Shown piece after piece: positions 43,810 to 52,352 of a stretch of 64,000 nucleotides of DNA. Position numbers and translations under genes: made by a program. The stretch covers positions 496,001-560,000 of the forward strand of contig NZ_CP109055.1 in the NCBI RefSeq assembly GCF_035975855.1, in the 5' to 3' direction. This DNA comes from Streptomyces sp. NBC_01304 (GTDB lineage Bacteria; Actinomycetota; Actinomycetes; Streptomycetales; Streptomycetaceae). A model generated the notes under the pieces. That model ran no database searches. It was given only the letters and a program-made list of their open reading frames with translations, and was not told the DNA's origin. Each line of letters begins with the position of its first letter. Position 1 is the first letter of the stretch.

Positions 43810-44811
43810 CTACTCCGTGCCGTCCGCCGGCAGCCGCTCCGGCAGCCCGAGCCGCGGGAATTGGTCGTCGTGGAACGTGAGGATCTCGGTGATCGCCCCG
43901 CCGGTGACGCGCAGGACGTCGATCGTCAGAGGTAGGTACGCCTCCTCCCGCTTCTGCCAGAGGTAGAAGGCGACGGCGGGCTGCCGGTTCACGGAGGTGG
44001 GGACGGCGCGCAGGCCCTTCATGCCCTCGAAGCCGCTCTCGATCCAGTCGTTGACCACCGCGTCGCGGCCGACGTACAGGCCCGGCGTGGGCGGCATCGA
44101 GCAGCGGACGTCGTTCCGCAGCATTGCGGCCAGCCTGTCGACGTCCGTGGCCACGCTGGCGTCGGTATAGCGGCGCACCAACTCGCGCGTCCCGGCGTCC
44201 TGTTCGCCACCGGACCAGTCCTGCCGCTCGGCGGGCAGGTGCTCCCGCATCCCGGCGCGGGCCCGCTGCAGCGCGCTGTTGACGGAGTTGACGGAGTCCC
44301 CGAGGAGTTCCGCGACGTCCTTCGCCGGCCAGCCGAGCACGTCCCGCAGGATCAACACGGCGCGCGGGCGCGGCGCGAGGTGCTGGACCGCGACCAGGTA
44401 CGCGAGCTCGATCGTCTCCCGCGCGACGGCGACGGCCTCCGGCTCGTCCGCGTCGCCCGCGGCCAGCTCGTCGAGCAGCCGGTCCGGGTAGGGCTGCAGC
44501 CACAGCACCTCGCCGCCGGTCGCGGGCTCCGGGCGGCACTTGGCGAGCAGGTCCAGGCAGGCGTTGGTGGCGATCCGGTACAGCCAGGCCCGGAACGTCG
44601 ACCGCCCCTCGAAGGTCTCCCGCCGCCGCCAGGCACGCAAGAACGTCTCCTGCACGGTGTCCTCGGCGTCCTCGAACGATCCGAGCATCCGGTAGCAGTG
44701 CACGTGCAGCTCCCGCCGATGCCGCTCCGCCAGCCCCGAGAACGCCGGCTCGTCGACCTCGCCAAGACCGCTCCCGCCCAGCTCCTCCAGCCACATATCC
44801 GCACTCATCAC
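43810..44811 (-). CDS. ECF RNA polymerase sigma factor with C-terminal SnoaL domain
   Basis: 333 residues. Sigma2 (FSGLAERHRRELHVHCYRMLG, then DAEDTVQETFLRAWRRRETF) and sigma4 (RPRAVLILRDVLGWPAKDVAELLG) are intact, followed by a SnoaL-like domain from about residue 205 (ELVRRYTDASVATDVDRLAAML, DDQFPRLGLPERLP). This matches the SigJ/SigG-like ECF groups (ECF41/56 type) in which the C-terminal domain controls activity without a classical anti-sigma factor. GTG 44811 or ATG 44808 follows GGAAGG. Heads a three-gene operon with the cupin-like and DUF6069 genes. Confidence 0.9.
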   Translation of the reverse strand: MMSADMWLEELGGSGLGEVDEPAFSGLAERHRRELHVHCYRMLGSFEDAEDTVQETFLRAWRRRETFEGRSTFRAWLYRIATNACLDLLAKCRPEPATGGEVLWLQPYPDRLLDELAAGDADEPEAVAVARETIELAYLVAVQHLAPRPRAVLILRDVLGWPAKDVAELLGDSVNSVNSALQRARAGMREHLPAERQDWSGGEQDAGTRELVRRYTDASVATDVDRLAAMLRNDVRCSMPPTPGLYVGRDAVVNDWIESGFEGMKGLRAVPTSVNRQPAVAFYLWQKREEAYLPLTIDVLRVTGGAITEILTFHDDQFPRLGLPERLPADGTE

Positions 44812-45117
44812 GTCATCCTTCCGCCTTGTCGTGTCCCGTCGTAGGTGTGACGGGTGGGGGCGCGAAAACTCATCACTCGGGTCGGACGGCGCCGCCTCGC
44901 GTCTGCTCGAGGTGGTCGAGCTTCGACGGATGTGGCTCTTCCGGAGCGACAGAACAGAGAAGCCCCGGCCTCGCCGTCAGCCATTGTGGAGACGTCTCGG
45001 ATGAGGAACGATGCGTCCTTCCACCCGACGAGACCGGAGCCAGGCCTGACAAGACCCCTCGGCGGCACCAAAGGTGGGCAATCAGATGCTCAATGAGGCA
45101 CCGGAAGAGGTGGGCGG
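44812..45117. other. Divergent promoter region, sigma operon versus YrdB gene
   Basis: 306 bases, no supported gene. No inverted repeat stood out. If the ECF sigma factor is autoregulated its promoter lies here, but its consensus cannot be told from one copy. Confidence 0.4.
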
Positions 45118-45504
45118 GTGAACGTCACGCTGGCGCTCGCCAACAACGACGCCATGCTCGCGATCCGCTTCCTTCTCGAACTGGTCTCCCTGTTCTGTCT
45201 GGCGGTTGGGACCTGGCGCAGGGTCCCCTCCCCATGGCGTTGGCTGCTGGTCATCGCGGTGCCCGTCGCCGTGGGCTGGGCGTGGGGTTCCTTCGCCGTA
45301 CCTGATGACCCGTCCCGTTCCGGTGAGAGCGACGTCCATACGCCAGGACCGGTGCGCCTGCTCCTCGAACTGACCGTCTTCTTCGGTGCGGTGGCCGCCC
45401 TCCACCTGACCGGCCTGCGCCGCGCGGCCCGTTGGCTTCTAGTGGTCATGGTCGCCTACCAAGTACTGGCCTACGACCGAATCGGGTGGCTGCTCACCCA
45501 CTGA
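45118..45504 (+). CDS. YrdB/DUF2568 four-helix membrane protein
   Basis: 128 residues. Four TM helices with the family hallmarks FLLELVSLFCLAVG, WAWGSFAVPDDPSRSG and RLLLELTVFFGAVAAL. The conserved AVPDDPSR loop is diagnostic. Function is not known. GTG 45118 has a GA-rich site upstream. Confidence 0.88.
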   Translation: MNVTLALANNDAMLAIRFLLELVSLFCLAVGTWRRVPSPWRWLLVIAVPVAVGWAWGSFAVPDDPSRSGESDVHTPGPVRLLLELTVFFGAVAALHLTGLRRAARWLLVVMVAYQVLAYDRIGWLLTH

Positions 45505-45576
45505 GCTCCCACCGCTCCGGTACGTTCCGCTGCGAGTCGGCGAGCCCTTCCTATCGTTCGTCCAGTCAGGGGCGTC

Positions 45577-45620
45577 GGGACGCCGGGACGCCGGGACGCC
45601 GGGACGCCGGGACGCCGGGA
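45577..45620. repeat. Octanucleotide tandem repeat (GGGACGCC)5
   Basis: Five perfect GGGACGCC units and a partial GGGA, in the 170-base gap before a small unknown gene. The unit is 8 bases, so it would break a frame on slippage; its position upstream of a start could tune expression. Confidence 0.9.
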
Positions 45621-45674
45621 AGATCAGTGCCAACCTTCGCCGCCCCCAGCAAGCGATACCGCAGGGAGAGACCC

Positions 45675-46091
45675 GTGATCACCGCCACTCAAGGAGTGAA
45701 GCTCACAGCGCAGTGCGAGAGCTGCGGTGGCGAGCTGGTCCGCGACGTCGGTCAGTTCATCGACCGCGGTCGGTTGTGGTGGGGCGTTGAGGGGCATTGC
45801 CAAGCCTGCCCGAACGCATGGTGCGACATGGACACAGGCCCAGCTCCCGAAGGCATCAGGCAGGCCCTCCTGACCGAACACGGGCCCGCTCGGCTTCACC
45901 TTGCGGACAAGGACGCAGGCCTCGTTCCCGTGCTGCGGGCCCTGCGCGAGATGCAGAACCTCTCACTGGGTGAAGCACGGCTCGTGGCCGCCGACCTTGT
46001 GGAATTCGGGCTTGTCGGCACGTCCGTAGAAATGACCTTCCTGGCTGAGGGGCTACGCAACCGGTCCGTCGCCGTGACCATCTCCTCTTAG
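45675..46091 (+). CDS. Small protein, zinc-ribbon-like N-terminus and L7/L12-like C-terminus
   Basis: 138 residues. N-terminal pairs CESCGG (Cys13-Cys16 region) and CQACPNAWC suggest a zinc ribbon. The C-terminal 45 residues (MQNLSLGEARLVAADLVEFGLVGT) look like the ribosomal L7/L12 C-terminal fold used in several Streptomyces proteins of unknown role. GTG 45675 follows AGGGAGAGA. Function not known. Confidence 0.7.
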   Translation: MITATQGVKLTAQCESCGGELVRDVGQFIDRGRLWWGVEGHCQACPNAWCDMDTGPAPEGIRQALLTEHGPARLHLADKDAGLVPVLRALREMQNLSLGEARLVAADLVEFGLVGTSVEMTFLAEGLRNRSVAVTISS

Positions 46092-46579
46092 CCCGCCTGA
46101 CCCTTGCTGGACCTGACCGGGACGGGTCGACGAGCGGCATTGGGAATTGCTGTCACGGGCCAGGTGCGCACCCGGCGACAAACAGCACACACAAGGGTGC
46201 GCGCACTACAAGTCCCGGAGGCCGTACCCGCGGCGCCGCCCCCGAAGCTGTCGTCACACACAGCGCGGCCAGCCACCGGCGCACTTCGGGCCGCATTCCC
46301 ATGAGCCGGGGCCGGCGGGTGCTTTTCAACCCGGAGTACACGTAGGAGAGAGGTGGGAGCCATGGATGGTCAGACAAGTCAGAGCCTGTGCGGGAATCTG
46401 GGATTCGAAGGGATGCCGACGCTCTTGTTGGTGATGGCGTTCATACGGCCGGGGCGAGACAGTCTGGAGCGCAGCGCGGTGTGACTCTGCGCTGCCGATG
46501 GCGAGTTTCGCCATCGGCAGCGCAGAGGGGTGTGACGTATGGCCTCGTCCCCTGTGGAGCGAGGCGGCTGGCGGATTGC
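46092..46579. other. 488 bases without a gene, ending in a strong hairpin
   Basis: No convincing coding frame on either strand. The only structure is the 19-bp hairpin at 46486-46526, flanked on both sides by GTGTGAC. Confidence 0.5.
46486..46526. terminator. 19-bp perfect hairpin
   Basis: TCTGCGCTGCCGATGGCGA (46486-46504), loop GTT, exact complement 46508-46526. It is 53 bases beyond the stop of the minus-strand hydrolase-like gene and can terminate it. GTGTGAC occurs as a direct repeat just before (46479-46485) and after (46531-46537) the hairpin. Confidence 0.75.
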
Positions 46580-47215
46580 CTAGGTAGCCAGGCGGTCCAC
46601 CAGCCAGGAGCCGAGCTCGTCAGTGATCAGGGGGCCTCCTGGATTCCGCGCGCCGGTCGTGGAGTCGTTGAACGGGCCTGTGCGGATATCGAGGTCCAGT
46701 TCGTTCGTGAAGTCGCCGCTTGCCAGCCCAAGAAGCCGGGGCAGCCTTGGCCACTCACCCAGGCCCTTCAGTTGACTGGCCTCCTCCTCAGTGGGCACCG
46801 TTCCGTTGTACGAGAAGTACACCGCGGTGTGGTGATCCATTCGCTGCGTCTCCATCTTGGCGAGAGCGTAACGGGCTGCCAGGGCGCCCCTGCCGATGCC
46901 TCCCACGGCCAGTGGCACACTGCCACGCTGTTCGCTTATCGCCCTGAACATGGCTTTCTGCACCGTTTCGGCCAGGGCACCGAGGCTGTCGTTGCCATCG
47001 CGGTAGCCGACCAGGATCAAGTCGAGGCCACGCCCATGCAGCGCCGCAAGCAGCGAGTATGCGCTGTGATCAACTCCGGCTTCGAACACGGCTAAGTCCG
47101 TTGCGCCTGCTTCGCCCATGCCGGCCAGAATGACCGGCTTGGCGATCCCGCTGCTGCTCGCGGGAAAGACTCTCGCCGTTCCCGACTTGAAGTCCCATTC
47201 ATGTGCCATCGCCAT
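46580..47215 (-). CDS. Alpha/beta-hydrolase-like protein lacking the nucleophile
   Basis: 211 residues. The order of elements matches a lipase-like alpha/beta hydrolase: PVILAGMGEAG (oxyanion side), HSAYSLLAALHGRGLDLILVGYRDGNDSL, then the nucleophile elbow region VGGIGRGALAARYALAKME, where active relatives have GxSxGG-LxARYALA. Here the Ser is Gly. The chain stops about 100 residues short of an ordinary hydrolase. It is therefore likely an inactive or repurposed fold. The start is strong: GGGAGGAATC before ATG 47215, so it is probably expressed. Confidence 0.7.
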   Translation of the reverse strand: MAMAHEWDFKSGTARVFPASSSGIAKPVILAGMGEAGATDLAVFEAGVDHSAYSLLAALHGRGLDLILVGYRDGNDSLGALAETVQKAMFRAISEQRGSVPLAVGGIGRGALAARYALAKMETQRMDHHTAVYFSYNGTVPTEEEASQLKGLGEWPRLPRLLGLASGDFTNELDLDIRTGPFNDSTTGARNPGGPLITDELGSWLVDRLAT

Positions 47216-47777
47216 GATTCCTCCCGGAGGATGTGGGTCCGCACGGATGCCGTCTCGGTGAACGTAACGACGACGCCGTCCTGCCGACAGGGGCGAAGGG
47301 ACAAGCTCATTACCGAGGCTGGTCTATTGCCCTTGATTGACGTACTCCGTCGCCCGCTATGTGGCGTGCTCGCTTCCGCCAGCAGGAGCGCTCAGCCACA
47401 CGCAGCCAGGGTCGCGCCATGAGGGGGCACCCTTGCTTTCGACGGTGTCTACGCTGCCCGGCCCACTTCACGGGGGATATCGCACAGCTTCTCAGCGCAT
47501 GATGCTGCTCTTGCTCGCCGGCAGCGGAACAACGTATGCGGCATTCGAGCACCCCTCATTCGGCACCGCTCTCTCGACGGGAGTCGGAGTGGTGACGCTG
47601 CTCCACCTCCTGATGAGCCATCACCGGTAGGGAGTGCACGTCGCCCAGGCCACGCCTAGGGCTTGTTCCGAGTCCGGATCACGAGGGTGGTCGGCAGGCG
47701 CCGGCATGCCCAACTCCGTGTCAGACCCTGCTGTTACGTTGACGTGAGGATCTTGCTTCGATCCCTGGAGAGGGCGC
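47216..47777. other. 562 bases with one small membrane-protein candidate
   Basis: Apart from the candidate at 47433-47630 there is no coding-like frame. No repeats or hairpins stood out. Confidence 0.4.
47433..47630 (+). CDS. Possible small membrane protein, 65 residues
   Basis: TTG 47433 follows GAGGGGG by 6 bases. It contains one clear hydrophobic stretch (MMLLLLAGSGTTYAAF) and a second (FGTALSTGVGVVTLLHLL), ending MSHHR. The size and twin-helix shape resemble small Streptomyces membrane proteins such as plasmid spread (Spd) proteins, but that link is weak. Confidence 0.35.
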   Translation: MLSTVSTLPGPLHGGYRTASQRMMLLLLAGSGTTYAAFEHPSFGTALSTGVGVVTLLHLLMSHHR

Positions 47778-48374
47778 ATGTACGACGAACGGCTCGCCGA
47801 GTTCTCCCGTGAGCGGCTGGATGGCCGTCCACTACCCGACGATCTGCGCGTGCTGCTGGTGGCGCAGTGGGAAGGCCGCAAAGACTTCACTCACCTGCTC
47901 GACCTCGACTTCTTCGAGGCGGGAGAGGTACACCCGCTCCTGGACACCAGCTATCTGAGCGAAAAGGAACTCGCTGACCCGGAGATGCAGGCCGTCAACG
48001 CCGGAGCCGCGGAGATGGCCAAGTACGTCAAGCTCGTGGCGAAGGGCGGAAAGGGGTGGATCGGCTACTGGCTGCACCCCGACGAACCAGCGGACCGTGC
48101 CTGGCACCTCATAGAGCTGGACACCGAGTTCACCTTCTGGGGACTGGTCGGCCTTACCCTGGCCGAGGGATCCGCCGCGGAGCAGGCAAGCTACCAGGAC
48201 GAGCCCGACGAGCGAATCGCGTTCACGCAACTGGCCGCCGAACTCGCCGAGCTTGGCCTGCCGCTGAGCACCCAAGATTACGACGCTCTCGATGACACTG
48301 AGTACACGGTGGCGCCGGAGGAACTCATGGAGGAGCTCATCGCAACAGAACGCGAGAAGCGCGGTCTTCGCTGA
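47778..48374 (+). CDS. Unknown acidic protein, possibly SUKH-like
   Basis: 198 residues, pI clearly acidic, cytosolic. The segment GWIGYWLHPDEPADRAWHLIELDTEFTFWG followed by GLTLAEGSA (written here in two parts of one strand-rich region) resembles the SMI1/KNR4 (SUKH) fold found in immunity proteins, with the family-like GYW and LDTE positions. No neighbouring toxin gene is seen, so an immunity role is unsupported. GGAGAGGG precedes ATG 47778. Confidence 0.65.
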   Translation: MYDERLAEFSRERLDGRPLPDDLRVLLVAQWEGRKDFTHLLDLDFFEAGEVHPLLDTSYLSEKELADPEMQAVNAGAAEMAKYVKLVAKGGKGWIGYWLHPDEPADRAWHLIELDTEFTFWGLVGLTLAEGSAAEQASYQDEPDERIAFTQLAAELAELGLPLSTQDYDALDDTEYTVAPEELMEELIATEREKRGLR

Positions 48375-48579
48375 GCCGAACGAGACGATCCCCAGCCCCG
48401 ATCACGAGACCAGAAGCCAAGCGGCTTGAGGGGACCGGTGTGGTACGGGTAGGCCCAACGGGCTGGATCAGATACCGATTTGGCTAGAAGGACTTCTCAG
48501 TCGGGGGCGGGCATGAGGCAGAAAGGCCAAGCTGGTCCAGGGTGTTGGGTCGGCCAGGGGCGGTCTAGGGTGCATCGGC

Positions 48580-49029
48580 TCAGCGGGCCATCCAGCGGTC
48601 CATCTCCCGCGCCCGCGTGTCCAGCGCGGTGACGATGGCGGCTGCCGCGGTCCGGGGACTGCCGGGAACCTGCACGTCGTGCTGCACACCACCACACGCA
48701 TGGCCGGACGGCCCCGGTTCGGGTATCTCCACCTCGATTCCCGCGCGCCGCGCGAGCGCGACCGCCGTCGCCACGAACCCCTCGGAGAGCGCGAGGATCA
48801 CGGAATGCCCCGTCCGGCAGTGCCATGCGACCAGGTCACGTGCGAACTCCGCGTATACGGCCGGATCGACCTCAAGTGTGTCCGGGTCGCCCCAGTATTT
48901 TCCCTGGCCGATTCCCGAGGGCAGCGTGAGCTCCGCCTCAAAGACCTCGACCTGCCGTAGGAAGAGGCGGCCGGCACCGTTCGACGGGTTCCACAGCGTC
49001 TCGTCACCGATGTCGAAGTACATGCTCAT
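48580..49029 (-). CDS. DUF6086-type protein
   Basis: 149 residues. The N-terminus MSMYFDIGDETLWNPSNG followed by RLFLRQVEVFEAELTLPSGIG, and the later ALSEGFVATAVAL, match the Streptomyces DUF6086 family as I remember it. No catalytic motif; family function unknown. GGGGGG lies 7 bases before ATG 49029. Confidence 0.75.
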   Translation of the reverse strand: MSMYFDIGDETLWNPSNGAGRLFLRQVEVFEAELTLPSGIGQGKYWGDPDTLEVDPAVYAEFARDLVAWHCRTGHSVILALSEGFVATAVALARRAGIEVEIPEPGPSGHACGGVQHDVQVPGSPRTAAAAIVTALDTRAREMDRWMAR

Positions 49030-49134
49030 CGCTAATCCCCCCGCTCAGCGGCCCCGGCACAGGGTAGAAGATCGGGCGGGTGGTAGGCACCCGGGTAAGA
49101 CGGTGCCTTGGGGGGCCAGGCTCGTTGGTCTGGC

Positions 49135-49785
49135 ATGGGCATAGTTGAGCAGCTGGTACCGGACGGACTCTGGGAGATTTTCCAGGATGTTGCGCCAGAG
49201 CCGCCCGTGCGTGCTCAGGGCGGCGGTCGGCGGCGGTGTGACGACCGCGCAGTTCTCGCAGCGATCATCTTCGTCGCCACTTCGGGCTGCACCTGGCGGC
49301 AGCTACCGCCGGTCTTCGGCGCCTCCTGGCAAACAGTCCACCGGCGCTTTACCGGCTGGTTGCGCTCGTAGCGGCGGTGCAGGCGGCGGCATCCGTTGAG
49401 CCAGGACATGGTCCTTTCCACAACCCAGCGATGCCGGCCCAGGCGGGTTGGACGGCTCGATGCCGCGCCGGGCAATGCGCGGGACGATCTGGCGGCGGCG
49501 CAGCCAGTTGCGCAGGTGGTGGTCGAAGTCGTGTCCTTTGCCCGCGTGCAGCTTGGCCGGGCGGCGGCGACTTGGCCCGTAGCGGGAGCGGTCGGCGGGA
49601 TGCCGCGCATCAGCGGGATCAGGGCCTGACTGTCGTGCATGTTGGCACCGGAGATGCCGACTGAGATCGGCAAGGCGTTGCGGTCACAAGGCCGACCACT
49701 TCCTCGCCTTCGTCGACATCGCCAGCACCCTCATCTGCTACCGCAGGGTCTGCGCCAACCAGAGCCGCCGACCTCAGGTGTTGGC
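49135..49785 (+). mobile_element. Scrambled IS5-type transposase remnant with an inverted middle
   Basis: Three pieces of one DDE transposase. Piece 1, plus strand, 49135-49366: MGIVEQLVPDGLWEIFQD to TVHRRFTGWL, the IS5-type N-terminus. Piece 2, about 49367-49686, is reversed: on the minus strand it reads NALPISVGISGANMHDSQAL, then (after a frameshift) KLHAGKGHDFDHHLRNWLRR and (after another) RLGRHRWVVERTMSWLNGCR to HRRYER. Piece 3, plus strand, 49687-49785: KADHFLAFVDIASTLICYRR and a stop. Inverting piece 2 restores HRRYER-KADHFLAF exactly. About 100 codons between pieces 1 and 2 are missing. No terminal inverted repeats were found. Dead element. Confidence 0.85.
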
Positions 49786-50415
49786 GGCCCCGTAATGCAG
49801 GACCCCGTCACGCGGCAGCAGGTATCCGATGTCGCGCTCCGCCGGGAACTTGCCTGCCAGCGTTGAGGCGTCGGCGCATCCGGAGACCGTCCAGCCGACG
49901 ACACCCAGGCTGAAAGGTGCTTGCTGGTAGGTCTTGATTGCGATGGCGGCGAGCCAGTCGTCGATGACGGCGGACCTGAAGAACGGTTGGTCGCTCCAGT
50001 AGACGATGCCGGCCTTTTCCAGCGCTCCCGTAGGCACGTAGAAGTCGAGCCAGTCACTGCTGTCGTCGCCTCCGCGGACGGCCATGCAGCCACACACCAC
50101 CATCTGACCAGTCGGCAAACGAACCTGACCGAGCAGGTGACCACGCTCGGTCAGCGAGGCAACCGTGCACGGCACCTCATCCTGCTCATGAGGCTCACAG
50201 TCGCGCCGCCCGAAGCATCCCCGCACATCTGCCGCCGACCACAGAGCACTCAGGAGGACCTGCAGCTGGGCGTCATCAGCTGAGCCAACCTCGATGCCCA
50301 GCTCGTAGTAACTATCAGCCCAGTTGGACTGGTCACGGAAGGAAGCGGGATTCAACATGACGCGATCATGCAGCGAGAGCCGATCCCAGGGCACCTCAAT
50401 ATGATGCTCGACCAA
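49774..50415 (-). CDS. Unknown protein, 213 residues
   Basis: Reads VEHHIEVPWDRLSLHDRVML to the end YLLPRDGVLHYGAANT. Contains CFGRRDCEPHEQDEVPC (three Cys) and a Trp-rich acidic middle; no known domain recognised. GTG 50415 has a weak site; ATG 50358 is an alternative. Its 3' end abuts the transposase remnant. No signal peptide or TM helix; likely cytosolic. Confidence 0.65.
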   Translation of the reverse strand: MVEHHIEVPWDRLSLHDRVMLNPASFRDQSNWADSYYELGIEVGSADDAQLQVLLSALWSAADVRGCFGRRDCEPHEQDEVPCTVASLTERGHLLGQVRLPTGQMVVCGCMAVRGGDDSSDWLDFYVPTGALEKAGIVYWSDQPFFRSAVIDDWLAAIAIKTYQQAPFSLGVVGWTVSGCADASTLAGKFPAERDIGYLLPRDGVLHYGAANT

Positions 50416-50431
50416 CCAAACGACACACCGT

Positions 50432-51094
50432 CTAACTCCCGGCGGTGGCAGCCGTGACCACAGTGACGGCGACGATCGCCGCCTGCATGTCGCGGATGGC
50501 GGCGCGGACGCTTTCGGCCGCCCATTGCCCGGCGGCCACCTCCTCCATCCGCGCGGCGACCTCCTTGCGCGGGCCCTCGGGAAAGGCCAGGCGGTGCAGC
50601 TTGGCGGAGTGGATGAGGGCGATGAGGCCCGCCGTGCGGGTGTCCGGCTCGACGCCGCCCAGGACGACGGCGCGGAGCCGTTCCCGCAACTCGGCCTCGA
50701 TGGTGCCGTCGGCCTCGGGATAGCGGCGTATCGGGAACACGCCGAGTGCCTTGTGCTTCTCCTCCACGACCACGCCGCGCCTGCACAGACTCTCCAGCGC
50801 CGCGCCGACGGCCTTGGCCTGATCCTTCGTCAGCCACTGGGTCACCCGTCGCTGCTTGCGACCGCGCAGCCACGTCTCGATCAGTGCCGTTCGGCCGTCG
50901 AGCAGCTGGTCCCCGGTCGGCGTCGTGTCCGTCAGCTCAAGGTGCTTGTCGGTGACGGACACCCGCCCGGCCAGGACCAGTTCGAGCAGGATCGCTCCCG
51001 CCACCGCCCACCCGGCGGCCTGCCGCTGCTTCGCCGACCCGGACTCATCGTCCAGGGACAGCAACATGATCTCCTCGGCCAGCGTGATCGCCAT
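50432..51094 (-). CDS. GPP34 (GOLPH3-like) family protein
   Basis: 220 residues. The GPP34 pattern is clear: TLAEEIMLLSLDDESG at the start, AGAILLELVLAGRVSV, the basic linker WLRGRKQRRVTQWLTKD, and the LRERLRAVVLGGVEPDTRTAGL region. Eukaryotic members bind PI4P; the actinomycete proteins probably bind membrane lipid, role unknown. A GGGGGAGTGGG site precedes ATG 51094. Very common in Streptomyces. Confidence 0.92.
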   Translation of the reverse strand: MAITLAEEIMLLSLDDESGSAKQRQAAGWAVAGAILLELVLAGRVSVTDKHLELTDTTPTGDQLLDGRTALIETWLRGRKQRRVTQWLTKDQAKAVGAALESLCRRGVVVEEKHKALGVFPIRRYPEADGTIEAELRERLRAVVLGGVEPDTRTAGLIALIHSAKLHRLAFPEGPRKEVAARMEEVAAGQWAAESVRAAIRDMQAAIVAVTVVTAATAGS

Positions 51095-51200
51095 ACCCAC
51101 TCCCCCGTGTACGCCCAATGATCGACTTCACATGATCAGACGCTCGCAGGGGCTCAGAGGTTCCCCTTCCAGCATCCCGTCCGGCTCACTTCACGCCTGG

Positions 51201-52118
51201 TCAGCGGCCTGATCCGGACGGGGCGGCCTCATCGCCGGCCGCCGCCGTCGCTTCGACGAACGTACGAATACGGGGGTCCCCGTCGTCGCGGGTGCGCCAG
51301 AGCAGGGCGAAGTCCAGCGGCGGCAGGTCGGGGACGGGTACGTACGCGATGTCGGGGCGGCGGTAGAACTCCATCAGCTGGGTATCGCCCAGGATGATGT
51401 TGCGGCCGGCGGTGACCAGCGCGAGGCCTTCCGCGTAGGTGGCGCACACCTCCTGCGAGCGCTTGATCCGGCGGCCGCTGGGCGTGTTGCGCGGAGAGTG
51501 GAAGTCGACGGCGTACTGCGGGAACGACGAGGCGGTCGTGGGGAAGACCTCGTCCCCGAGTTCCTCGAACGCCACCGACTCCCGGCCCGCGAAGCGGTGG
51601 TTGGCCGACACCACGACGACCCGGTCCTGGCGGCTGACCACGGGGCCGACGGTGATGTCGGGCTCTTCGACCGGCAGTGACATGAGCAGGACGTCGGCGC
51701 TGCCGTCCCTCAGCTGCGACACGAAGTGGTGGACCTGCGTCTCGACCACGCGTACCGAGCACTCGGGGTTGTCGGCCATGAACCGCTCGCGGCCCCGGGC
51801 GACCAGCGTGCCGGCCAGGGTGCTCATGAAGCCGACCGTCAGTGAGCCGGTGATCCTGTGCCGGGACAGCCTCGCCCGGTCCATCGCCTCCCGGATCCCC
51901 TGGTGGTGCGGACGCAGGTCGTCGCGCAGCTTGCCGCCGACGTCGGTGAGCACGACGCGTCGGCTGGTCCGCTCGAACAGCGTGACGTCCAGCTGGCGTT
52001 CGATCTTCTTGACGGTCTTGCTGACGAGCGCTGTAGAGATGCACAGACGCTCCGCCGTACGGCCGAAGTGCAGTTCTTCGGCCAGGACGAGAAAGATCTC
52101 GATTTCTTGACGCTCCAT
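51201..52118 (-). CDS. LysR-family regulator, divergent from hydrolase/flavodoxin genes
   Basis: 305 residues, standard LysR length. HTH in residues 1-60 (IEIFLVLAEELHFGRTAERL, STALVSKTVKKIERQLDVTLFERT) and a two-lobed effector domain (SLTVGFMSTLAGTLV onward). ATG 52118 is within a GC-rich leader. Divergent from an epoxide/dehalogenase-type hydrolase with 234 bases between; probably activates that operon in response to a substrate or inducer. Confidence 0.92.
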   Translation of the reverse strand: MERQEIEIFLVLAEELHFGRTAERLCISTALVSKTVKKIERQLDVTLFERTSRRVVLTDVGGKLRDDLRPHHQGIREAMDRARLSRHRITGSLTVGFMSTLAGTLVARGRERFMADNPECSVRVVETQVHHFVSQLRDGSADVLLMSLPVEEPDITVGPVVSRQDRVVVVSANHRFAGRESVAFEELGDEVFPTTASSFPQYAVDFHSPRNTPSGRRIKRSQEVCATYAEGLALVTAGRNIILGDTQLMEFYRRPDIAYVPVPDLPPLDFALLWRTRDDGDPRIRTFVEATAAAGDEAAPSGSGR

Positions 52119-52352
52119 GCGGGCCCCCACCCTCAACCGATCGATGCCGATCGGTTCCCTTCGGTTCATGATCCTGGCACACCGTTGACGGGGGCTCAAA
52201 GATCTTCTCAAGTACCGGACAGGTCGCCTGGGGCGACGACTTCGCATCGTTGACCCACAGGCAACGGGCGTTGTCCGATCTCGCGTTGATCATGATTCGC
52301 GGGCAGTCGATTCTTGGGGCAGACAAATTCACCTGAGATGCAGGGAATTCCC

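Noticed and set aside
47778..49029. Polymorphic toxin/immunity island
   Set aside because: A SUKH-like and a DUF6086 protein are close together, but no toxin domain, WXG100 or polymorphic repeat is present.
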